Shown piece by piece: positions 1 through 5,380 of a stretch of DNA of 9,163 bases (its first letter is position 1; every line of letters starts with the position of its first letter). The notes under the pieces were generated by a model. That model was not told where the DNA came from, did no database searches, and saw only the letters and a list, made by a program, of their open reading frames with translations. The position numbers were made by a program, and so were the translations under genes. Source of the DNA: Clostridia bacterium (GTDB lineage Bacteria > Bacillota > Clostridia > Oscillospirales > Acutalibacteraceae). The stretch is from the NCBI GenBank assembly GCA_024404065.1, contig JAKSQR010000053.1, positions 1-9,163 of the forward strand. Reading direction: 5' to 3'.

Positions 1-334
1 CGGTTGCGTCGTTGTAAAGAGCTACTATTTCAGCCTTTGTTGAGGGAACTTTTTCTGCCTTTGCGGTGGTAGTTTCTGCTGCTGCCTCAGTGGTAGCTTC
101 TGTAGTAATTTCAGCAGTTGTTGCCTCTGTAGCAGGCTCTGTTTCTATAGCAGATGTGGTATCTGAAGTAACTTCAGCGGTTGTGTTTTCTGATGTTGCT
201 TCGGTGGTATCTGCTACGGTAGTATCAGCTGCTGTTGTGTCAGCTTTTGTGGTTGTTTCGTTATTATCTGCAGTACATGCTGCAAAGGATAAAACAAGTG
301 CTAAGCACATTAAAATTGCCATTATTTTTTTCAT
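1..334 (-). CDS. Putative secreted lipoprotein with Thr/Ala/Glu-rich linker (3' end outside window)
   Basis: Reading the minus strand from ATG at 334 gives 111 open codons to the window edge, so the gene is partial. Residues 1-19 form a lipoprotein signal peptide (MKK, then a hydrophobic core), ending in a lipobox-like FAAC with Cys20 as the probable lipidated residue; the -3 position is Phe rather than the usual Leu. Residues 21-95 are a low-complexity linker made almost only of Thr, Ala, Glu, Asp and Ser (repeated TTEA/DTTA units), probably extended and surface exposed. After it a folded region begins (VPSTKAEIVALYNDAT), resembling a start seen in other clostridial lipoproteins, from memory. 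A GAGGAG ribosome site lies 10 nt before the ATG. The gene is divergent from argC. The function is unknown: the domain that would define it lies outside the window. An unrelated plus-strand reading frame here (66-371) is an artefact of the repetitive linker. Confidence 0.85.
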   Translation of the reverse strand, partial: MKKIMAILMCLALVLSFAACTADNNETTTKADTTAADTTVADTTEATSENTTAEVTSDTTSAIETEPATEATTAEITTEATTEAAAETTTAKAEKVPSTKAEIVALYNDAT

Positions 335-344
335 ATTTTCATCA

Positions 345-350
345 CTCCTC
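345..350 (-). promoter_or_regulatory. Ribosome binding site of the lipoprotein gene
   Basis: The minus strand reads GAGGAG, with 10 nt to the ATG whose first base is 334. This supports the chosen start over ATG codons further inside the signal peptide, such as Met5 and Met9. Confidence 0.7.
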
Positions 351-356
351 AGATTG

Positions 357-384
357 ATTATATCACATTAGTACGCTTATTCAA
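357..384 (-). promoter_or_regulatory. Promoter of the lipoprotein gene (extended -10)
   Basis: On the minus strand, TTGAAT (384-379) is followed after 16 nt by TATAAT (362-357), which is preceded by TGA, giving an extended -10 element (TGATATAAT). Transcription would start near 350, so the leader would be only about 16 nt with the GAGGAG site at its very 5' end. The same TGATATAAT core occurs in the marR promoter. Confidence 0.55.
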
Positions 385-433
385 CATAAGATTAAAAATA
401 TGATATTTTACACAAATTTTTGTATAATCTATG

Positions 434-515
434 TGCATAATGCATAATTAGTTGTATATTCAGCGAATTGTTGCATAAAATACAACTATTTTGCATATTA
501 TTTCACTTTTATGCA
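434..515. promoter_or_regulatory. Probable ArgR operator cluster upstream of argC
   Basis: The segment holds TGCAT at 434, 441, 472 and 492 and ATGCA at 440 and 511; one more TGCAT lies at 556, near the expected transcription start. The paired half-sites TGCAT/ATGCA at 434-444 are palindromic, TTGCAT-AAA-ATACAA at 471-485 is a one-mismatch palindrome, and the TGCA cores at 472, 492 and 512 are exactly 20 bp apart. ArgR/AhrC boxes are AT-rich palindromes of TGnAT half-sites that come in pairs about two helical turns apart, and they sit before arginine biosynthesis genes. The spacer inside the palindromes (1 or 3 bp) differs from the classical 4 bp, so assignment to ArgR rests on position and general form. 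Confidence 0.5.
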
Positions 516-523
516 AATTTTAC

Positions 524-552
524 TTGACTTTATATAATAGATTATGTATAAT
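524..552 (+). promoter_or_regulatory. Promoter of the argCJBD operon
   Basis: TTGACT (524-529, five of six to consensus) is separated by exactly 17 nt from a perfect TATAAT (547-552), giving a start near 559 and a leader of about 25 nt before argC. A second TATAAT at 533-538 lacks a well-spaced -35. The TGCAT half-sites lie immediately upstream and at the start point, where a repressor would block polymerase. Confidence 0.7.
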
Positions 553-572
553 GCTTGCATATTTTAATAATT

Positions 573-576
573 GGAG
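573..576 (+). promoter_or_regulatory. Ribosome binding site deciding the argC start
   Basis: GGAG lies 7 nt before ATG 584. It is weaker than the AGGAGG sites of argJ and argB. The frame stays open upstream to a TTG at 491, but those codons run through the promoter, so 584 is the start. Confidence 0.7.
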
Positions 577-583
577 ACACAGT

Positions 584-1507
584 ATGACTAAAATTTTTAT
601 TGACGGAAGTGCAGGTACAACAGGTCTGAGAATTTATGAAAGACTTGGCGACCGAAAGGATATAGAGCTTATTAAGCTCACAGAAGAAAACAGGAAAAAT
701 GCCGAGGCAAGAAAGCAGGCAATTTATGAAGCTGATATAGCTTTTCTTTGCTTACCCGATGCTGCTGCTATTGAGGCAGTTCAGCTTGCTGAGGGCAGTA
801 ATACAGCAATTATAGATACATCCACAGCTCACAGAACAAATGATGACTGGGCTTATGGTTTCCCTGAGCTTACAGGCTTAAGAAATAAAATTGCTTCATC
901 AAAGCGAATTGCAAACCCCGGCTGCCATGCAAGTGGTTTTATTTCTCTTGTTGCTCCCCTTACAGAAAACGGCATTATATCAAAGGATGCCACACTCAGT
1001 GCATTTTCACTTACAGGCTACTCAGGTGGCGGCAAAAAAATGATTGCTGAATATGAAGACGATGGCAGAGATACTCTACTTGATGCTCCCAGAATGTATG
1101 GCATATCACAGAGCCACAAGCATTTACCCGAAATGAGCAAAATCTGCTCACTTAATAATGCTCCTGCATTCTGTCCCATAGTTGCACCTTACTATAGTGG
1201 TATGGAAGTATCTATTCCCCTTTTCGCAAAGGATATAAAGGGTACAATAGAAGACATAAAAGCAGTTTATGCAGATTATTACAAAACAGGTCTTGTAAAA
1301 TTTATAGATAACGACAGCGAGGGTGGCTTCCTTTCAGCAGGTGCACTCAGCGGTCGTGATGATATGGTTATAACCGTATGTGGCAATGAGGAAAGAATAT
1401 TGCTTGTTTCAAGATTTGATAACCTTGGCAAGGGTGCCTCAGGCGCTGCCATTCAGAATATGAATATATTACTTGGCGTTGACGAAAAAACTGGACTTAA
1501 CGCATAA
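584..1507 (+). CDS. argC: N-acetyl-gamma-glutamyl-phosphate reductase, short (type 2) form
   Basis: Catalyses NADPH-dependent reduction of N-acetylglutamyl phosphate to N-acetylglutamate semialdehyde in the cytoplasm, the third step to ornithine. The 307-residue protein begins with a Rossmann nucleotide site (IFIDGSAGTTG, residues 4-14). The catalytic cysteine is Cys114 in NPGCHASGF, and the His pair of QSHKHLPE (His178, His180) supplies the catalytic base region. The C-terminal DNLGKGASGAAIQN (279-292) is typical of the family. Length and the early AHRT..WAYGFPEL stretch (82-96) match the shorter type 2 ArgC, better known from proteobacteria, rather than the roughly 345-residue type 1 enzyme. 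ATG 584 was chosen because it has a GGAG site 7 nt upstream and because the upstream in-frame codons overlap the -10 box. It is the first gene of the arg operon; argJ follows after 14 nt. Confidence 0.95.
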   Translation: MTKIFIDGSAGTTGLRIYERLGDRKDIELIKLTEENRKNAEARKQAIYEADIAFLCLPDAAAIEAVQLAEGSNTAIIDTSTAHRTNDDWAYGFPELTGLRNKIASSKRIANPGCHASGFISLVAPLTENGIISKDATLSAFSLTGYSGGGKKMIAEYEDDGRDTLLDAPRMYGISQSHKHLPEMSKICSLNNAPAFCPIVAPYYSGMEVSIPLFAKDIKGTIEDIKAVYADYYKTGLVKFIDNDSEGGFLSAGALSGRDDMVITVCGNEERILLVSRFDNLGKGASGAAIQNMNILLGVDEKTGLNA

Positions 1508-1521
1508 GGAGGAAGAGAGAT

Positions 1522-2736
1522 ATGAAATTTATAGAAGGCGGTGTTTGTGCCGCAAAGGGCTTTACTGCTGGTGGTATTCACTGCGGTATACGCAAAAATA
1601 AAGAAAAAAGAGACCTTTCAATTATATATAGTGAAACTCTTGCTGCAACAGCAGCTACCTACACAACTAACCTTGTAAAGGGTGCGCCTCTCACAGTTAC
1701 AAAGAATAACATTGCAGACGGCTATGCACAGGCAGTTATCTGCAACAGCGGTAATGCAAACACCTGTAACTTTGACGGCATTGAGGTTGCTGAAAAGATG
1801 TGTCAGCTTCTTGCTGATGGCCTTTCAATCAAGGCTTCAGATGTAGTTGTAGCCTCTACTGGTGTTATCGGTCAGAGACTTGATGTAACTCCCATAGCAA
1901 ACAGTATTCCCGCTCTTATCTCATCCCTTTCAGAGAATGGCAGTGATAATGCTGCTGAGGGAATTATGACAACTGATACTGTTAAAAAGGAAGTAGCAGT
2001 TGAATTTGAAATTGGCGGTAAAACCTGCCACATAGGTGGTATTGCCAAGGGCAGCGGTATGATTCACCCTAACATGGCAACTATGCTTGTATTTATCACC
2101 TGCGACTGCGCTATCTCCCCTGCTATGCTTCAGAAGGCTCTCAGCGGTGATATTAAGAATACCTTCAATATGGTTTCAGTTGATGGCGATACATCTACAA
2201 ATGATATGGTTACAGTAATGTGTAACGGTATGGCTGGCAATGATATAATTGACAGTGAGGGTGAAGCCTACAACGAATTTATGAAGGCTCTTAACTCAGT
2301 AACCATGAACCTTTGCAGAAAGATTGCAGGTGACGGCGAAGGCGCTACAAAGCTGCTTGAGTGCAAGGTTACAGGTGCAAAAGACGAAGCTACTGCAAAG
2401 ACCGTTGCAAAGAGTGTTATCTGCTCTTCACTTCTCAAGGCTGCAATGTTCGGTGCTGACGCAAACTGGGGCAGAGTGCTTTGTGCTATCGGTTACAGCG
2501 GTGCTGATGTTGATGTAAACAAGATTGACGTTTCATTCAAGAGCAATGCAGGTGAAATTCCCGTTTGTGTTAATGGCGCAGGCATTGAATTCTCAGAGGA
2601 GTTTGCAAAGAGCATACTTGTAGAGAAAGAGATTGAAATACTTATCAGCCTTAAAAGTGGTGAGGCAAGTGCTACAGCATGGGGCTGTGACCTCACTTAT
2701 GAATATGTTAAAATCAATGGCGACTATCGTACCTGA
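1522..2736 (+). CDS. argJ: Glutamate N-acetyltransferase / ornithine acetyltransferase
   Basis: Moves the acetyl group from N-acetylornithine to glutamate, giving ornithine and regenerating N-acetylglutamate (cyclic pathway); some family members also use acetyl-CoA. The 404 residues fit the family. It is made as a precursor that cleaves itself before a Thr nucleophile: here the site is Ala186-Thr187 in KGSGMIHPNMATML (176-189). The oxyanion-hole pair is Thr113-Gly114 in ASTGVIG, and DGEGATK (271-277), GADANWGR (311-318) and the C-terminal AWGCDLTYEYVKINGDYRT are all standard. AGGAGG (1507-1512) overlaps the argC stop codon and lies 9 nt before the ATG. Whether it is mono- or bifunctional cannot be read from the sequence; no argA-type synthase is in the window. 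The stop TGA is followed directly by TAG. Confidence 0.97.
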   Translation: MKFIEGGVCAAKGFTAGGIHCGIRKNKEKRDLSIIYSETLAATAATYTTNLVKGAPLTVTKNNIADGYAQAVICNSGNANTCNFDGIEVAEKMCQLLADGLSIKASDVVVASTGVIGQRLDVTPIANSIPALISSLSENGSDNAAEGIMTTDTVKKEVAVEFEIGGKTCHIGGIAKGSGMIHPNMATMLVFITCDCAISPAMLQKALSGDIKNTFNMVSVDGDTSTNDMVTVMCNGMAGNDIIDSEGEAYNEFMKALNSVTMNLCRKIAGDGEGATKLLECKVTGAKDEATAKTVAKSVICSSLLKAAMFGADANWGRVLCAIGYSGADVDVNKIDVSFKSNAGEIPVCVNGAGIEFSEEFAKSILVEKEIEILISLKSGEASATAWGCDLTYEYVKINGDYRT

Positions 2737-2750
2737 TAGGAGGAATTAAA

Positions 2751-3617
2751 ATGAGCAGTGAATATACAACCGAAGAACGCATTGAAGACATAATCAGTGC
2801 GCTTCCTTATATTAAGCAGTACACAGGCAAAACTGTTGTAGTTAAATACGGCGGTAATGCAATGATAAATGAGGACCTTAAGCAGAAGGTTATGGAGGAT
2901 ATGGTACTCCTCTCAACTATCGGTGTAAGAGTAGTGCTTGTACACGGCGGTGGTCCTGAAATCAGCAACCTTATGGCAAAGCTTGGCAAAAAGAGTGAGT
3001 TTGTTGATGGCCTCAGAGTTACAGATAAAGAAACCGTTGATATAGTACAGATGGCTCTTGCAGGTAAGGTTAACAAAACACTTGTAAATATGCTTCAGCA
3101 GTATGGCGCTATGGCAATTGGTCTTAGCGGTATGGATTCAAGACTTATTGAAGCTGAAATGCTGGATGAAAAGCTTGGCTATGTAGGTGAAATCACTCAC
3201 ATAAACACACAGCTTATTACAGACCTGCTTGATAAGGGCTACATTCCCGTTATCTCAACTCTTGGCTGCGATACAGATGGTAACACCTACAATATAAATG
3301 GTGATACAGCAGCAGCCTGCATTGCAGGTGCACTCGGTGCAGAAAAGTTTATACTTATGACAGATATTTCTGGTGTACTCCGTGATAAGGATGACCCATC
3401 AACACTTATACCTGAGATTTCTGCTGAGGAGGCTGATGAGCTTTACTCAAGCGGTGTTATCTCCGGTGGTATGATTCCTAAGGTTAAGTGCTGCTTTGAC
3501 GCAATCAATAAGGGCGTTAAAAATGTTGTAATAATGAATGGTACAGTGCCTCACTCAATTCTTATTGAGTTACTTACAAATGAAGGCTGTGGCACAATGT
3601 TCCATGGAGGCAAATAA
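2751..3617 (+). CDS. argB: Acetylglutamate kinase, probably arginine-inhibited
   Basis: Phosphorylates N-acetylglutamate with ATP, the second and usually controlling step of the pathway. The 288 residues show the amino-acid-kinase fold: VVKYGGNAM (30-38) with phosphate-binding Lys32, HGGGPEI (65-71), substrate-binding Arg89 in GLRVTD, NINGDTAA (181-188) with Asn181 and Asp185, and SGGMIPKV (238-245) with Lys244. About 27 residues, including LPYIKQYTGK, precede the first strand. Such an N-terminal helix makes the enzyme hexameric and arginine-sensitive in characterised relatives, and the C-terminal EGCGTM also fits that class, so feedback inhibition is inferred. AGGAGG (2738-2743) lies 7 nt upstream, after a double stop of argJ. 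The final TAA shares its last base with the argD ATG, suggesting translational coupling. Confidence 0.97.
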   Translation: MSSEYTTEERIEDIISALPYIKQYTGKTVVVKYGGNAMINEDLKQKVMEDMVLLSTIGVRVVLVHGGGPEISNLMAKLGKKSEFVDGLRVTDKETVDIVQMALAGKVNKTLVNMLQQYGAMAIGLSGMDSRLIEAEMLDEKLGYVGEITHINTQLITDLLDKGYIPVISTLGCDTDGNTYNINGDTAAACIAGALGAEKFILMTDISGVLRDKDDPSTLIPEISAEEADELYSSGVISGGMIPKVKCCFDAINKGVKNVVIMNGTVPHSILIELLTNEGCGTMFHGGK

Positions 3618-4780
3618 TGAGCATTAAAGAAACTGATAAAAAGTATGTTGCAGGCACCTATAACCGCTTCCCAGTTGAAATTGTAAGCGGTAAAGGCTCT
3701 GTAGTAGTAGATAATGAGGGCAAGGAGTATATAGACCTTGGCTCAGGCATTGCAGTTACATCCTTTGGTGTAGCAGATGACGAATGGCAGAAGGCTGTAA
3801 CAGAGCAGATAAGCAAGGTACAGCACATGTCAAATTTATATTATACTGAGCCCTGTGCAAAGCTTGCTGAAAAGCTTTGTAATAAAACAGGTATGAGCAA
3901 GGTTTTCTTCTCAAACTCAGGTGCAGAGGCAAACGAATGTGCAATTAAAATTGCAAGAAAGTATGCTGCTGAAAAGAAGGGTGCTGATTACAGCACAATC
4001 ATTACACTTGTAAACAGCTTCCACGGCAGAACTCTTACTACACTTGCTGCAACAGGTCAGGAGCATTACCACGAACTTTTTCAGCCTCTTACCCCTGGCT
4101 TTGTGCATGTAAATGCAGGTGATATTGAAGAATTCAAGAAGGTTGCAATCGAGTCAAAGGCTGCAGGTATCCTTATGGAATGTGTGCAGGGTGAGGGCGG
4201 TGTTATCCCCCTTGACGGCGAATACGTAAAGGCTGTTGCAGCATTTTGTAAAGAAAATGATATAGTGCTTATGTTTGACGAGGTGCAGACAGGTAACGGC
4301 AGAAGCGGTTATATGTATGCTTATATGGCTTATGGAGTAGAGCCTGATGTAGTTTCTACTGCAAAGGGTCTTGCAGGCGGCCTCCCCCTTGGTGCTACAT
4401 TACTCAGCGATAAGGTTAAGGATGTATTAGGCTTTGGTGACCATGGCTCAACCTTTGGTGGTAACCCTGTAAGCTGTGCTGCTGCAAACAGCATTATAGA
4501 CAGAATTGACGATACACTCCTTGCTGATGTAAAAGCTAAGAGCGAATATATCTTCGATACATTCACAGGCCTTGAAGGTGTAGAAAGTGTAAGCGGTATG
4601 GGCCTTATGATAGGTATTAAAACAGTTAAGCCTGCGGGTGAAATTGTAAAAGAATGTATGGCAAATGGTGTACTTTGCCTTACTGCAAAGGATAAGGTAA
4701 GATTACTTCCCGCTCTCAATATACCTATGGAAACATTGCAGAAAGCCTGTGAAATAATAAAGAAAGCAATAGAAGCATAA
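3617..4780 (+). CDS. argD: Acetylornithine aminotransferase
   Basis: PLP-dependent class III aminotransferase that converts N-acetylglutamate semialdehyde to N-acetylornithine using glutamate as amino donor. The 387 residues match the family length. Visible elements: SNSGAEANE (99-107) for PLP-phosphate binding, SFHGRT (134-139), DEVQTGNGRSG (221-231) with Asp221 contacting the PLP nitrogen, the Schiff-base Lys250 in STAKGLAGGLPLGA, and HGSTFGGNP (276-284). Related enzymes (ornithine, GABA or succinylornithine aminotransferases) share these motifs, but its place after argCJB settles the role; a second role in lysine synthesis is possible. The ATG overlaps the argB stop by one base (TAATG), with GGAGG at 3606-3610 inside argB. 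It is the last gene before the terminator. Confidence 0.95.
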   Translation: MSIKETDKKYVAGTYNRFPVEIVSGKGSVVVDNEGKEYIDLGSGIAVTSFGVADDEWQKAVTEQISKVQHMSNLYYTEPCAKLAEKLCNKTGMSKVFFSNSGAEANECAIKIARKYAAEKKGADYSTIITLVNSFHGRTLTTLAATGQEHYHELFQPLTPGFVHVNAGDIEEFKKVAIESKAAGILMECVQGEGGVIPLDGEYVKAVAAFCKENDIVLMFDEVQTGNGRSGYMYAYMAYGVEPDVVSTAKGLAGGLPLGATLLSDKVKDVLGFGDHGSTFGGNPVSCAAANSIIDRIDDTLLADVKAKSEYIFDTFTGLEGVESVSGMGLMIGIKTVKPAGEIVKECMANGVLCLTAKDKVRLLPALNIPMETLQKACEIIKKAIEA

Positions 4781-4785
4781 TAGCT

Positions 4786-4815
4786 AACACCACCCGTTTT
4801 TGGGTGGTGTTTTTG
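4786..4815 (+). terminator. Intrinsic terminator of the arg operon
   Basis: A perfect 10-bp stem (AACACCACCC at 4786-4795 with GGGTGGTGTT at 4802-4811) encloses a 6-nt loop and runs into a T tract (TGTTTTT). It begins 5 nt after the argD stop, so it separates the arg genes from the marR operon. Confidence 0.92.
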
Positions 4816-4828
4816 TATACTTTTACAG

Positions 4829-4856
4829 TTGTAAAAATTACTGTTGGTGATATAAT
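4829..4856 (+). promoter_or_regulatory. Promoter of the marR-ABC operon (extended -10)
   Basis: TATAAT at 4851-4856 is preceded by TGA, an extended -10. The -35 candidate TTGTAA (4829-4834) is weak, with 16-nt spacing, as is usual with an extended -10. The start would fall near 4863, inside the palindrome just downstream, leaving a leader of about 44 nt, too short for a riboswitch or attenuator. Confidence 0.65.
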
Positions 4857-4872
4857 AGTTAAGTGCTTAACT
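4857..4872. promoter_or_regulatory. Palindromic operator, probably bound by the MarR protein
   Basis: AGTTAAG-TG-CTTAACT is a perfect 7-bp inverted repeat with a 2-nt centre, immediately after the -10 and over the expected start of transcription. Allowing one mismatch it extends to 4854-4875. MarR dimers commonly bind 16-20 bp palindromes in their own promoters and repress, so autoregulation is inferred. A second, weaker inverted repeat, TAACT (4868-4872) with AGTTA (4880-4884), overlaps it. Confidence 0.65.
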
Positions 4873-4906
4873 GTTAATAAGTTAATTATTTTTCGGAGGT
4901 GGAAAA

Positions 4907-5380
4907 ATGAGCAATAAAAGTGGCTTTACTCCGGAGCCCGCAGTACTTGATTTTATGAAGGTTAATAAGCTTCATCACTGCTGTGTGGATTCGGGAATAA
5001 AAGCTCTTGGCCTTGGTCTGCACTGTAATCAGCATACGTTGCTTATGTACCTTAATCAAAGTGAAAAAACTATATCTCAGAAGGATATAGCAAAGCACTA
5101 TGATGTAAGTGCTGCAGCAGTAGCTGGTGCGCTCAAATCCCTTGAAAATGACGGATATATAAAGAGAGCCGTTGACTCTGCTGATACAAGAAGAAATATT
5201 GTAGAAATCACACCTAAGGGTGAAGAAATAATATTACAATCAGAACGTGTATTTGCCTACGTTGATAATAAAATGATAGAAGGTATCAACGAAGAGGAGC
5301 TTAAAGTTCTTGACAAATGCCTTAAAAAGATGTCTGATAATTTACTTGAAATAATGAAAGAAAAGGAGGAGAAGCAATGA
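4907..5380 (+). CDS. MarR-family transcriptional regulator
   Basis: A 157-residue winged-helix protein that probably represses this operon and is released by a ligand or by oxidation. The DNA-binding part spans about residues 55-107: helix-turn-helix ISQKDIAKHYDVSAAAVAGA, the recognition-helix end LKSLENDGYIKR, and a wing with DTRR (93-96) followed by the strand IVEITPKGEE, all typical of MarR. Flanking helices (about 10-52 and 108-155) form the dimer interface. Near the N-terminus is an unusual run His23-His24-Cys25-Cys26 with His39-Cys40 and His43 nearby; metal or redox sensing is possible but unproven. GGAGGT (4895-4900) lies 6 nt before the ATG. The stop overlaps the next ATG (ATGA), so regulator and exporter are co-translated. 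The effector and exact targets are unknown. Confidence 0.93.
   Translation: MSNKSGFTPEPAVLDFMKVNKLHHCCVDSGIKALGLGLHCNQHTLLMYLNQSEKTISQKDIAKHYDVSAAAVAGALKSLENDGYIKRAVDSADTRRNIVEITPKGEEIILQSERVFAYVDNKMIEGINEEELKVLDKCLKKMSDNLLEIMKEKEEKQ

Noticed and set aside
66..371. Plus-strand frame of 101 residues rich in Val, Ser and Ala
   Set aside because: It is the complement of the lipoprotein's repetitive linker; the minus-strand reading has a signal peptide, lipobox, ribosome site and promoter.
533..538. First TATAAT as the argC -10 box
   Set aside because: The only good -35 (524-529) would be just 3 nt away; the TATAAT at 547-552 has the ideal 17-nt spacing.
491..583. Longer argC starting at TTG 491 or ATG 551
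   Set aside because: These codons run through the -35 and -10 boxes, have no ribosome site, and would add residues before the normal family N-terminus.
4330..4719. 129-residue minus-strand frame inside argD
   Set aside because: Antisense to conserved ArgD motifs including the PLP lysine, with no start signals of its own.
4863..4906. Attenuator or riboswitch in the marR leader
   Set aside because: The leader is only about 44 nt and, apart from the operator half-sites, shows no stable stem or T tract.
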